Positions 50,987 to 59,054 of a stretch of DNA of 64,000 bases are shown here, one piece after another. The notes beneath the pieces were generated by a model, which was not told where the DNA came from, did no database searches, and worked only from the letters and a program-made list of their open reading frames with translations. The position numbers and the translations under genes are program-made. Source of the stretch: Pseudomonas sp. TH15 (GTDB taxonomy: Bacteria > Pseudomonadota > Gammaproteobacteria > Pseudomonadales > Pseudomonadaceae); contig NZ_JAEKEL010000001.1 of assembly GCF_016651105.1 (NCBI RefSeq), positions 1,633,501-1,697,500 on the forward strand, written 5' to 3'. The stretch's first letter is position 1; every line of letters starts with the position of its first letter.

Positions 50987-51876
50987 TGAATGCCCGTTAC
51001 CAGATTTTCCACGATACCCATTATCACTACGACAGCCCGGTGTCCCTGGCTCAGCAACTGGCGCACTTGTGGCCGCGTGCCTGCGACTGGCAGCGCTGCA
51101 CCGCGCAGGCGTTGCTGATCAGCCCGGACCCGACGACCCGTCGCGATGAACTGGACGTGTTTGGCAATCCGCTTACTCGGTTGGCGTTCGAGCGTCCCCA
51201 CGATGAGTTGCTGGTGAACGCGGAGCTAACCGTCGAAGTACTGGCCCGACCGACCCTGGATTTCAATCTATCGCCGGCCTGGGAAGAAACCCGCAATGCG
51301 CTGACTTACAGCAGTCAGCCGCTTTCGCCCCAGTTATTGGAAGCCTGTCGCTATCGTTTCGAATCACCGTACGTGCATTTGAAGCGCAACTTCGTCGAGT
51401 TCTCGGAAAGCTGTTTTCCACCGGGTCGGCCTCTGCTGTTGGGCGTCCAGGCATTGATGGAGAAGATTTTCAGCGAATTCACCTTCGATGCCGAGGCCAC
51501 CCAGGTGGCGACGCCGTTGGTGGAAGTGCTGGAACGCCGGCGCGGCGTCTGTCAGGACTTCGCGCACTTGATGCTGGCGTGTGTGCGTTCCCGTGGTTTG
51601 GCGGCGCGCTACATCAGTGGTTATTTGTTGACCCAGCCACCACCGGGGCAACCACGGATGATTGGCGCCGATGCATCCCACGCTTGGGTCTCGGTGTTTT
51701 GTCCGGTACTCGGCTGGGTGGATTTCGATCCAACCAACAACGTGCAACCGGCGCTGGAACACATCACGCTGGCCTGGGGCCGGGACTTTTCCGATGTCTC
51801 GCCGTTGCGCGGAGTGATACTTGGCGGTGGGAGCCATGACCCGGAAGTCAGAGTCACCGTGATGCCGCTGGATTAA
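50986..51876 (+). CDS. Transglutaminase family protein (PA4925 type)
   Basis: 296 residues, starting on the last base of the previous stop. It begins with the bacterial transglutaminase N-terminal domain (YQIFHDTHYHYDSPVSLAQQ), followed by the core with Cys189 (RRGVCQDFAH), His232 (ASHAWVSVF) and an Asp in VDFDPTNN (about 248). All three catalytic positions are kept. It is homologous to the first 280 residues of the protein at 45136, so the operon encodes two transglutaminase-type enzymes, one free and one fused. A REP pair follows 13 bases after the stop. Confidence 0.92.
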   Translation: MNARYQIFHDTHYHYDSPVSLAQQLAHLWPRACDWQRCTAQALLISPDPTTRRDELDVFGNPLTRLAFERPHDELLVNAELTVEVLARPTLDFNLSPAWEETRNALTYSSQPLSPQLLEACRYRFESPYVHLKRNFVEFSESCFPPGRPLLLGVQALMEKIFSEFTFDAEATQVATPLVEVLERRRGVCQDFAHLMLACVRSRGLAARYISGYLLTQPPPGQPRMIGADASHAWVSVFCPVLGWVDFDPTNNVQPALEHITLAWGRDFSDVSPLRGVILGGGSHDPEVRVTVMPLD

Positions 51877-51889
51877 CCAAGATCAAACT

Positions 51890-51977
51890 GTAGGAGTGAG
51901 CCTGCTCGCGATAGCGGGGTGTCAGGCAGCAGATGTTTGACTGATACGCCGCTATCGCGAGCAGGCTCACTCCGACA
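51890..51977. repeat. REP pair (inverted), diverged type A
   Basis: Arms GTAGGAGTGAGCCTGCTCGC (from 51890) and its complement (ending near 51976) with the spacer arms ATAGCGGGGT and ACGCCGCTAT also inverted. Confidence 0.85.
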
Positions 51978-52082
51978 AGGGAATTGGGGTGTTCGGAAAG
52001 GGGGCTGTGAGGGCCGGCAGTGAAACCGCCAGCCCCGTCACAAATCCGCAGGGTCTGATTCGATCATCAAACCCGGTGGGTC

Positions 52083-52274
52083 TCAGGCGTCAGGCGCCTG
52101 ATCTTTCGGTGCTTCAACATCATCTTCTGCCGCCACTTCACCTTCTGCATCCGGGTTCAGTGCTGCTGCTTCTTCTTCAGCTGTAGCTTTCTTGCGCTGA
52201 AGCTTTTCCTCTTTCTTCTGCTCCTTGGCCAAGTCTCTCTGACGTTTGGCGAAGGAATAATTAGGTTTAGCCAT
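52083..52274 (-). CDS. Small lysine-rich conserved protein (PA4924 type)
   Basis: 63 residues from the ATG at 52274, 7-10 bases after AGAGGA. The N-terminal half is strongly basic (MAKPNYSFAKRQRDLAKEQKK, helical), the C-terminal half is Ala/Glu/Asp-rich and acidic. No membrane segment or known domain is seen. The position upstream of a LOG-type gene in the same orientation agrees with PAO1. The role is unknown; the basic helix could bind nucleic acid or ribosomes. Confidence 0.8.
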   Translation of the reverse strand: MAKPNYSFAKRQRDLAKEQKKEEKLQRKKATAEEEAAALNPDAEGEVAAEDDVEAPKDQAPDA

Positions 52275-52342
52275 GGGCGATCCTCTGGGGTCGAAGGTGA
52301 GGTTGAGCGGCGCATATTCTGCCCTGTATCGGTGCCTAGCCG

Positions 52343-52930
52343 TTAGCTGGGTTTTTGCTCGGCCCATTTTGGCAGGATCGAGGGTTGCCAGGCGTCCATT
52401 GCGTCGAGCAGGGTTTGCGGCGATTCGCTCACTTGCAGCATGTCACGGTGTGGTTCGCGAACGAAGCCTTCGCCGACGATATGATCAAGAAAAGCGGTTA
52501 ATTTGCTATAGAAACCGTTTACTTCGAGCAAACCGAGCGGCTTGCCGTGGTAGCCGAGCTGGCCCCAGGTCCAGACTTCGAACAGTTCTTCCAACGTGCC
52601 GAGGCCGCCGGGCAAAGCGATAAACGCATCGCTGAGTTCAGCCATCCGTGCCTTGCGCGCATGCATGCCGTCGACCACTTCCAGGCGCGTCAGGCCGCTG
52701 TGGCCGATTTCCTTGTCTTTGAGGCTTTGCGGGATGATCCCGATCACTTCGCCCCCGGCCGCCAGTGCCGCGTCAGCGACGATCCCCATCAGCCCGACGG
52801 CGCCGCCGCCATAGACCAAAGTCAGCTTGCGCTCGGCCAATGCTCGCCCCAAGGCGACAGCCGCTTCACGATAAGCCGGGTTAGTGCCAGTGCTGGCACC
52901 GCAAAATACACAAACGGACGCTATAGACAT
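52343..52930 (-). CDS. LOG family protein (nucleotide 5'-monophosphate nucleosidase / lysine decarboxylase-like fold)
   Basis: 195 residues from the ATG at 52930, with GGAG 7 bases upstream. The LOG signature is complete: [12 protein letters not shown] at the N-terminus, [10 protein letters not shown], and [12 protein letters not shown] (near residue 105), the phosphoribohydrolase motif. The same fold is misnamed lysine decarboxylase in old databases, but no pyridoxal phosphate site exists. Members cleave nucleoside 5'-monophosphates, including cytokinin nucleotides. It is 68 bases upstream of the small basic gene on the same strand. Confidence 0.93.
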   Translation of the reverse strand: MSIASVCVFCGASTGTNPAYREAAVALGRALAERKLTLVYGGGAVGLMGIVADAALAAGGEVIGIIPQSLKDKEIGHSGLTRLEVVDGMHARKARMAELSDAFIALPGGLGTLEELFEVWTWGQLGYHGKPLGLLEVNGFYSKLTAFLDHIVGEGFVREPHRDMLQVSESPQTLLDAMDAWQPSILPKWAEQKPS

Positions 52931-52989
52931 GCCTTGCTCCAGGGTCAGGATGGCCACAGAGTAAAGGCATGGAAGCGACGCTCCAAGGG

Positions 52990-53079
52990 TTAAACCTCGC
53001 GTGTAGGTGTTTCGTAGGTACCGCTGGCGCCACAAGCGTAGGCGGCGAGCAAACTGCACAACAGGCTGTTGATGGACAT
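52990..53079 (-). CDS. Candidate 29-residue small protein
   Basis: An ATG at 53079 follows GGAG at good distance (ACGGAGCCTCTGTC). The frame gives 29 residues: a hydrophobic N-terminal half with two Cys ([17 protein letters not shown]) and a polar end ([12 protein letters not shown]), then TAA. It could be a small membrane-associated or secreted peptide. It lies between the LOG gene and azu on the minus strand, 59 bases upstream of the LOG start. Coding capacity at this length is weak evidence by itself; the ribosome-binding site and composition are what favour it. Confidence 0.4.
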   Translation of the reverse strand: MSINSLLCSLLAAYACGASGTYETPTREV

Positions 53080-53187
53080 GACAGAGGCTCCGTCTAAGTG
53101 ATGAGGGCTTGAGGATAGGGCCGGCCCAGACGTCTGGCTGTTAGATTGTTTCGATGAGTGTCATAGCTCGAAAGTTGTATACAATTT

Positions 53188-53201
53188 TTGACTCAAGTCA
53201 T
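53188..53201 (+). promoter_or_regulatory. Possible ANR/FNR box of azu
   Basis: TTGACTCAAGTCAT is a near-palindrome related to the FNR/ANR consensus TTGAT-N4-ATCAA (core TTGA-N6-TCA kept). It lies about 73 bases before the azurin ATG. The P. aeruginosa azu promoter is known to be ANR-controlled. Confidence 0.5.
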
Positions 53202-53273
53202 AGGAACTTGCGAAGATTTCAGGCAGTCTTCTGTCCATTCGAGTTTTCGTTAACCCTGCCTTGGAGATTCACC

Positions 53274-53720
53274 ATGTTTGCCAAACTTGTTGCGGTATCC
53301 CTGCTGACGCTGGCCAGCAGCCAATTGATGGCTGCCGAGTGCAAGACCACGATCGACTCCACTGATCAGATGACCTACGCCACTAAGGCCATTGAAATCG
53401 ACAAGAGCTGCAAGACCTTCACCGTCGAACTGACCCACTCCGGCAGCCTGCCGAAAAACGTCATGGGCCATAACTGGGTGTTGAGCAAAGAAGCTGACAT
53501 GCAGCCAATCGCTACTGCTGGCCTGGCCGCAGGTATCGACAAGAACTACCTGCCGGAAGGCGACGCACGCATCATCGCCCACACCAAGATCATCGGTGCT
53601 GGCGAGAAAGATTCGGTGACCTTCGACGTGTCGAAACTGGCTGCCGGCGAAGCCTACGGGTTCTTCTGCTCGTTCCCGGGCCACATCTCGATGATGAAAG
53701 GCACGGTTACCCTGAAGTAA
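53274..53720 (+). CDS. azu: Azurin
   Basis: 148 residues from the ATG at 53274 behind CTTGGAG. A 20-residue Sec signal peptide (cut before AECKTT) leaves a 128-residue mature protein, the standard length. The type 1 copper ligands are all present: His46 in GHNW, Cys112, His117 and Met121 in [10 protein letters not shown] (mature numbering). The structural disulfide cysteines near positions 3 and 26 are also kept. This periplasmic electron carrier passes electrons between cytochromes and reductases or oxidases. A terminator follows, so it is monocistronic. Confidence 0.98.
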   Translation: MFAKLVAVSLLTLASSQLMAAECKTTIDSTDQMTYATKAIEIDKSCKTFTVELTHSGSLPKNVMGHNWVLSKEADMQPIATAGLAAGIDKNYLPEGDARIIAHTKIIGAGEKDSVTFDVSKLAAGEAYGFFCSFPGHISMMKGTVTLK

Positions 53721-53734
53721 TCGAATCGCACGCA

Positions 53735-53767
53735 TAAAAAAAGCGTCCGCTTGGGACGCTTTTTTTG
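53735..53767. terminator. Bidirectional terminator azu/nadE
   Basis: AAAAAAAGCGTCC pairs with GGGACGCTTTTTTT. The symmetric A and T runs serve both azu and the convergent nadE. Confidence 0.9.
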
Positions 53768-53818
53768 TGCCTGACGTTTGATCGCGTCATCGTTCTTCGC
53801 GGGCAGACACCTCTCAAA

Positions 53819-54646
53819 TCAAGGCGCGAAAGGCATTACCCGCTTGTGATGAGTCTTTTTGTACGTGTCGCAGATGATCTTGAACGCTTCGTCGCGCACT
53901 GGTTCGCCGTGCAGGAATGCATCAATCTCGGCATAGGTCACGCCGTGGGACGCTTCGTCCGGTTTGCCTGGCGACAAGTCTTCCAGGTCGGCCGTCGGGA
54001 TTTTTTCCACCAGCGATTCCGGCGCACCGAAGCTTCGGGCAATCGCCCGGACCTGATTTTTCACCAGACCGCTCAACGGTGCCAAGTCGCAGGCGCCGTC
54101 ACCGAATTTGGTGAAGAAACCCATCACCGCTTCCGCCGCGTGGTCAGTACCGATCACCAAGCCATGGGCGGCACCGGCGATAGTGTACTGGGCGACCATG
54201 CGCATCCGCGCCTTGGTGTTGCCGAGCACAAAATCCACCGAAACCGCGTGCTTGCCTTCGAACGCTGCAACTTCACTGGCCAGGGATTTGACCGCCGGGC
54301 CGATGTTCACCGTGTGGCGTTCGTCCGGGGCGATGAAATCCACTGAGGCCTGGGCGTCGTGTTCATCGAACTGGGTTTCGTACGGTAGGCGCACGGCGAT
54401 GAACTTGTAGCTGTCGTCACTGGTGCGGGTGCGCAGTTCGCGCATAGCCCGCTGGGCCAGCAGGCCGGCAGTCAAGGAATCGACGCCGCCGCTGATGCCC
54501 AGCACCAGGGTCTTGAGCCCGGAATTGACCAGGCAATCCTGGATAAAGGTAATCCGCCGGGCGACTTCAGCCTCAAGGGCTGCTTGATCGGCGAACGGCG
54601 GCTGAACCTTGAGCTGATCAGCAATCTCACGCTGTACGGCTTGCAT
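53819..54646 (-). CDS. nadE: NH3-dependent NAD synthetase
   Basis: 275 residues from the ATG at 54646, with AAGGAG 7-9 bases upstream; a longer frame to 54763 lies inside pncB and is not real. It amidates nicotinate adenine dinucleotide to NAD. The ATP pyrophosphatase loop is [10 protein letters not shown] near residue 50. There is no glutaminase domain, so ammonia is the direct nitrogen donor, as in E. coli NadE (also 275 residues). It is the second gene of a pncB-nadE unit, 4 bases after pncB. Confidence 0.96.
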   Translation of the reverse strand: MQAVQREIADQLKVQPPFADQAALEAEVARRITFIQDCLVNSGLKTLVLGISGGVDSLTAGLLAQRAMRELRTRTSDDSYKFIAVRLPYETQFDEHDAQASVDFIAPDERHTVNIGPAVKSLASEVAAFEGKHAVSVDFVLGNTKARMRMVAQYTIAGAAHGLVIGTDHAAEAVMGFFTKFGDGACDLAPLSGLVKNQVRAIARSFGAPESLVEKIPTADLEDLSPGKPDEASHGVTYAEIDAFLHGEPVRDEAFKIICDTYKKTHHKRVMPFAP

Positions 54647-54650
54647 GAAT

Positions 54651-55886
54651 TCACTCCTTGCTAGAAATGCCAAATGTGCTGGGAATGGAGGCAGGTACTT
54701 TGAAAACGTGTCGCAAGTAGGCGACGAAATTCGGGTCTTTGCAGTGAGTCTTGCCAGGCTCATCAGAAATCTTTGCCACGGGCTGACCGTTGCAGGCGGT
54801 CATTTTAAGCACGATGCTCATCGGTTCGACACCCGGAATATCGCACGTCAGGTTGGTGCCGATGCCGAAACTGACATTGATCCGACCGCGCAGCGCCCGG
54901 AATATTTCCAGGGACTTGGGCAGCGTCAGGCTGTCGGAGAACACCAGCGTCTTGCTCATCGGGTCGATGCCGAGCTTGTGGTAGCGGGCGATGGCTTTTT
55001 CTGCCCAGAGCACCGGATCACCGGAGTCGTGGCGCAGGCCGTCGAAGAGCTTGGCGAAATACAGGTCGAAGTCACCGAGGAAAGCATCAGTGGTGATGCA
55101 GTCGGTCAGGGCGATCCCCAGCAAGCCGCGATACTCGCGAACCCAGCAATCAAGGGCGGCTATCTGGCTATCTATCAACCGTGGGCCGAGTTGCTGATGG
55201 GCCATGATCCACTCGTGGGCCATGGTGCCCAGCGGTTTCATGTCCAGCTCGCGGGAAAGATGCACGTTGCTGGTGCCGACGAAGCGCCCAGGGAAATCGT
55301 GCTTGAGCACGTTCACCACTTCTTCCTGCACTCGGTACGAAAAGCGGCGCCGGGTGCCGAAATCGGCAACCTGCAACTCGGACAATTCGTCGCTGCTGGC
55401 GTTGGCGGTCAGCCAGTCGAACTTGCGATAGAGCTGCTCGCGGGCCTGCTCCAGAACGACTTCCCGGTAGCGATAGCGGTTACGCACTTCGCTGACGATC
55501 GCCAGCATCGGTACTTCGAACAGAATCACATGCAGCCACGGCCCGCGCAGGCGGATGAACAACTCGCCGTTCTCAATGCCGGTGTGGACGTAGCGCAGGT
55601 TGAAGCGGAACAAGCCAAGAAATCGAAGGAAATCCGGCTTCATGAAGCTGATGCGCTCCAGGAAACTCAACTGGTCGGCGCTCAGGCTCAGTTCGGCGAG
55701 ACGCTCGATCTGGTAACGGATTTCCGCCAGGTACGGGCGCAAATCCTCGCTGTTACGGCAACGAAACTCCCATTCGACTTCGACGTTAGGGTAGTTGTGC
55801 AGCACCGCCTGCATCATCGTCAGTTTGTAAAAGTCGGTGTCGAGCAGGTTCTGCACGATGCGATCGCCAAATACGCTCTCGCTCAT
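54651..55886 (-). CDS. pncB: Nicotinate phosphoribosyltransferase
   Basis: 411 residues from the ATG at 55886 ([10 protein letters not shown]), with GGAG upstream. It joins nicotinate and PRPP with ATP to give nicotinate mononucleotide in the Preiss-Handler salvage route. [17 protein letters not shown] near the N-terminus, [21 protein letters not shown] around the phosphorylated His region (about residue 210-225) and [10 protein letters not shown] near 345 are diagnostic. With nadE it gives the first and last steps of the three-step salvage. Confidence 0.95.
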   Translation of the reverse strand: MSESVFGDRIVQNLLDTDFYKLTMMQAVLHNYPNVEVEWEFRCRNSEDLRPYLAEIRYQIERLAELSLSADQLSFLERISFMKPDFLRFLGLFRFNLRYVHTGIENGELFIRLRGPWLHVILFEVPMLAIVSEVRNRYRYREVVLEQAREQLYRKFDWLTANASSDELSELQVADFGTRRRFSYRVQEEVVNVLKHDFPGRFVGTSNVHLSRELDMKPLGTMAHEWIMAHQQLGPRLIDSQIAALDCWVREYRGLLGIALTDCITTDAFLGDFDLYFAKLFDGLRHDSGDPVLWAEKAIARYHKLGIDPMSKTLVFSDSLTLPKSLEIFRALRGRINVSFGIGTNLTCDIPGVEPMSIVLKMTACNGQPVAKISDEPGKTHCKDPNFVAYLRHVFKVPASIPSTFGISSKE

Positions 55887-55951
55887 AACGGGTCTCTCCA
55901 TGCTGGCCGCGGCCCGTGGTCGCGACGTTTCAGCTGTTTCAATGAATGGGG

Positions 55952-56206
55952 CTAGTGGCGCATATCAGAGGTGCGGATTGCCAGCGATTTTTTGCTTTCA
56001 AGTGAAAGATCCTCTGATGCCATACATCTCAGCCCGCAAAACTTAGCTATTTTCGGTTGCGCCTCAAGCGCGGCTTTAATGACGTGTTCAAGTTGTTCTC
56101 CGCTTTTTAAATAATCGGCCAGTAGAGAGTGTTTTGGTATCAGATGGATTTCGACTGCTTTAATCAATGCGGCTCTGAGCATTTCCTGGGTGACTATTTT
56201 ATACAT
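55952..56206 (-). CDS. Small unknown protein, second gene of an accessory pair
   Basis: 84 residues from the ATG at 56206, perfectly placed after AGGAGG. The N-terminal half is amphipathic ([22 protein letters not shown]) and resembles a helix-rich cytoplasmic domain, with two Cys near residue 59 and 62. No family is recognised. It overlaps the preceding gene by 8 bases, so the two are translated together. The sequence is A+T-richer than the core genes around it. Confidence 0.7.
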   Translation of the reverse strand: MYKIVTQEMLRAALIKAVEIHLIPKHSLLADYLKSGEQLEHVIKAALEAQPKIAKFCGLRCMASEDLSLESKKSLAIRTSDMRH

Positions 56207-56468
56207 GAATGATGCCTCCTTTGAAGGTGATCTGTTCCAGTGTGTCAACGCCGTCCTGAAGTAGCACGTAAGCTGGAAGTATTAATTTGTAAAAATCAGA
56301 ATCGTTAGTGCCTTTGATGGTGACTAATGTAAAAGCTTCCAAAAGCCCCGCGGATGCGCGAATTCTGAAACAAGCGTCTTCGAATAATTGATTGGGTGTG
56401 GCATGTGAGTCTATGAAGTATGTTGGAGTATTCGTTGCATTTGCTTTTAGGGGGTAAAAGCGATTCAT
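56199..56468 (-). CDS. Small protein, possibly DUF3077-like
   Basis: 89 residues. The middle (FEDACFRIRASAGLLEAFTLV) resembles the short DUF3077-type proteins frequent in Pseudomonas, where a Val/Glu/Ala-rich helical segment follows a beta start; the match is from memory and weak. There is no signal peptide or membrane segment. The start has only a modest site (GGAG about 9 bases upstream). It lies 133 bases after the symporter gene on the same strand, with a hairpin between them. Confidence 0.65.
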   Translation of the reverse strand: MNRFYPLKANATNTPTYFIDSHATPNQLFEDACFRIRASAGLLEAFTLVTIKGTNDSDFYKLILPAYVLLQDGVDTLEQITFKGGIIHV

Positions 56469-56560
56469 GGGATAAACTCCTTCAGTTTGTTCTGGTCGTG
56501 GCGGTTCGAAGAAAGCATGGTTCTTGAGGTTTTATGTTCAGGTTGTTTTGATGTATTGGC

Positions 56561-56592
56561 TGCAAAGTCATTAGTTGCTTTAATGACTTTGC
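56561..56592 (-). terminator. Perfect 12-bp hairpin after the symporter gene
   Basis: TGCAAAGTCATT pairs with AATGACTTTGCA around a 9-base loop, 10 bases beyond the symporter stop. It lacks a T-run on the minus strand, so it may only slow transcription or protect the 3' end. Confidence 0.55.
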
Positions 56593-56601
56593 ATGCCCTA
56601 T

Positions 56602-58068
56602 TTAAGTGTTGGCAATCTGTTTGCTGGCGTTCGAAGAAATAAGGGGCTGGCTATGAACGGTTATGACTGGGCTGTCATATTGCGGCGGCCAGGCCATAAA
56701 ATCGAGATCCAGATCTCGGAATTTACTTGAGTCGAAAACAGGAGTTTTGATACCTGCACGACGTTGTTCGTCGTAGTCACGCAAGATGCGCATACCGACT
56801 TTGAACAGCAGGGCCATAGCGATTAGGTTGACCAATGCCAGCAATGTCATGGTGATATCGGCAAATGCGAGTACCGTGGATAAATCTTCGACAGAACCCC
56901 AGAACACCAGCCCTAATACGAATACACGGTAGGCGAATAATGTTTTTCGAGGTTCGCCAAATATGAATCGTAAACTGTTTTCACCTAGGTAATAGTTGTA
57001 GAGCATCGCGGTGAAGACAAACAAGGCCAATACGATACTGATGAACATCCTTCCCCATTCACCCACCACTGCCGCCAGCGAGTGTTGTGCCAAAGCTATA
57101 CCATCGCCCTCGAAACCGGGTGTGTAGAAACCTGAAAGCAGTATGAGTAACGCGGTGCATGTACAGATGATGAAGGTGTCAATAAAGACGCTGAATGCCT
57201 GCACCACACCTTGTGCAACCGGGTGCTCGATCTTCGCCACCGATGCAACATTGGGCGCGCTGCCCAATCCTGCTTCATTGGAGAATACTCCACGCCGTAC
57301 GCCCATTATGATTGCGCTGCCGACGAGCCCGCCAAAGGCCTGATCCAGTCCAAACGCACTTTTGACAATCGTCATTAATATGGCCGGAACCTGGTCAAAC
57401 TGCAGCACGATTACGTAGGACGTCACGCCAATGTAAGCGAGAACCTTAAGCGGAACCAAAAGATCCGAGACCGCCGCTATCCGCTTTATACCGCCAATAA
57501 ATACCATTCCCAGCATCAACGATAATGCGAGCCCGGACCAAGTGGTTGACAGAGCAAATGCATCATTTAGCGAGTGTGATACGGCATGGGATTCCAGGCC
57601 GTTTATAGCAAAGCCAAAGGTGACCAGAAGCAGGAGAGCGGCAATCATTCCAAGCCAGCGCTTACCAAGACCATGCTGGATGTACCATGAAGGTCCCCCT
57701 CGATACAGGCCATTTCCATCACAGCGCTTATAGAGTTGACCCAGTGCGCACTCGAAGAAGCTGCTCGACATACCCAGCAGAGCGGTCATCCACATCCAGA
57801 ACACCGCACCGGGGCCGCCCATGCTCACCGCAATGCCAACGCCTACGATATTCCCGGTTCCGACGCGACCCGCAAGGCTGAGCGTTAACGCCTGGAATGA
57901 ACTCAAGTGGTGATTGCCCGTATGCCAACTGCAATGTAATACCGAGACCATATGGGCGAAGTATCGAAACTGAACAAATTTTGACCGGATGGTGAAATAA
58001 CTCCCGAGTCCGAGAACCAAAGGTATCAAAACCTTTCCGGAGAGGAAGTCGTTAATGGCGTCAAGCAT
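56602..58068 (-). CDS. AGCS family sodium/alanine (amino acid) symporter
   Basis: 488 residues with about eleven membrane segments. The AGCS signatures are present: LSLAGRVGTGNIVGVGIAVSMGGPG near residue 66, GLGSAPNVASVA near 270 and the GGPSWYIQHGLGKRWLG stretch. Such carriers take up alanine or glycine with sodium (or protons). The ribosome-binding site AAGGAG is well placed. It is divergent from a helix-turn-helix gene, which probably controls it. The gene is A+T-richer than the flanking core, like the two small genes downstream. Confidence 0.93.
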   Translation of the reverse strand: MLDAINDFLSGKVLIPLVLGLGSYFTIRSKFVQFRYFAHMVSVLHCSWHTGNHHLSSFQALTLSLAGRVGTGNIVGVGIAVSMGGPGAVFWMWMTALLGMSSSFFECALGQLYKRCDGNGLYRGGPSWYIQHGLGKRWLGMIAALLLLVTFGFAINGLESHAVSHSLNDAFALSTTWSGLALSLMLGMVFIGGIKRIAAVSDLLVPLKVLAYIGVTSYVIVLQFDQVPAILMTIVKSAFGLDQAFGGLVGSAIIMGVRRGVFSNEAGLGSAPNVASVAKIEHPVAQGVVQAFSVFIDTFIICTCTALLILLSGFYTPGFEGDGIALAQHSLAAVVGEWGRMFISIVLALFVFTAMLYNYYLGENSLRFIFGEPRKTLFAYRVFVLGLVFWGSVEDLSTVLAFADITMTLLALVNLIAMALLFKVGMRILRDYDEQRRAGIKTPVFDSSKFRDLDLDFMAWPPQYDSPVITVHSQPLISSNASKQIANT

Positions 58069-58175
58069 TCAAAGCTCCTTGCTATTTTAAGAGTGCTGGC
58101 GAGTGGGTAATGCGGTAAGTCCTGAAGCCGTTCAGGTGTCGTAATATCCGGTCATCTATCGCTGGGCGCAATTAC

Positions 58176-58205
58176 GCAAGTTGCTTAAAAGTGATGCGAG
58201 TTGCT
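58176..58205. promoter_or_regulatory. Direct repeat, candidate operator
   Basis: GCAAGTTGCT (58176-58185) and GCGAGTTGCT (58196-58205) are repeated exactly 20 bases apart, two helical turns, between the divergent symporter and regulator genes. Confidence 0.45.
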
Positions 58206-58244
58206 GCTATGTTTGAGTCTCCTGTAATTTTTGTGTGAGTCTGT

Positions 58245-59054
58245 ATGCGTGATTTTCTTCCGGCTAACTTAAAACTGCTTTGTAGTCACTACCGATCCAT
58301 CGCAGAAGTCTGTAGGAAACTTCGCATTAATCGTGGTCAATTTAATAAATACCTTGGAGGAAACAGCTTTCCTACACCTTTTAATCTGAAGCGGATCTGT
58401 GATTTTTTCGGAGTTGAAGAGTTTGAGATGCGCCTGCCAAGCGAGCAGTTCATCGCTTTGGTTAGCCTTAAGACCAGCAAGGCAAGGCTCTTTGATGAAG
58501 AAACAGTGTCACAAAGAGTGTTGAGACACCTGCGCAAACAATCCTCTCCAGAACTGATGGCTCACACGGGTTATTACCACGAGTATTATCACGCGATGAC
58601 TGAACCCGGTTCTATTCTGTGTTCGCTTGTGCATGTGCGGGAAGAAGGCGGTGACATAGTCTATGAGAGAAACGAACAGTTACAGATGTCTGGGGTGGAA
58701 GGCGCGTTTGAAAGATATCGATATAAAGGTGTTGCTTATTACCTGCGAGATCGAATTTTCCTCGTGGATTATGAGTCGTTGACCTCAAACGAGATCAGTC
58801 AGACTATTCTTATCCCAAGTTTCAAAAGCTGTATTACACGGCTAAATGGGTTGAAGCTGGGCGTTTCGGCTGCTGATCATCGAGCTCCTTCCTGTTCAAG
58901 AGTTGTCTGGGATTATCTGGGACAGGAAATTGATCGGGTCGCGGCCTATCGTCGTGTCCGGTTGTACAAAGCTGATGATTGCGCCATTGATGCCGATCTG
59001 CGCGCGCGTCTCGCTCAAGCTCAGGTTGTGGATGGCCTGTTTGTGATTGTTTGA
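58245..59054 (+). CDS. Helix-turn-helix transcriptional regulator
   Basis: 269 residues. An N-terminal XRE-like helix-turn-helix (about 10-60: SIAEVCRKLRINRGQFNKYLGG) leads to a C-terminal domain of about 190 residues (from about 75) of unknown fold with a YYHEYYHAM segment. The C-terminal domain probably binds a ligand or mediates oligomerisation. It is divergent from the AGCS symporter, with the direct repeats at 58176-58205 between them, so it likely controls that gene. Its last 159 bases overlap the antisense of the extended LysR reading frame. The A+T-rich composition matches the symporter. Confidence 0.8.
   Translation: MRDFLPANLKLLCSHYRSIAEVCRKLRINRGQFNKYLGGNSFPTPFNLKRICDFFGVEEFEMRLPSEQFIALVSLKTSKARLFDEETVSQRVLRHLRKQSSPELMAHTGYYHEYYHAMTEPGSILCSLVHVREEGGDIVYERNEQLQMSGVEGAFERYRYKGVAYYLRDRIFLVDYESLTSNEISQTILIPSFKSCITRLNGLKLGVSAADHRAPSCSRVVWDYLGQEIDRVAAYRRVRLYKADDCAIDADLRARLAQAQVVDGLFVIV

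Noticed and set aside
52343..52930. Lysine decarboxylase
   Set aside because: The PGGxGTxxE motif is that of LOG phosphoribohydrolases, and no pyridoxal-phosphate lysine motif is present.
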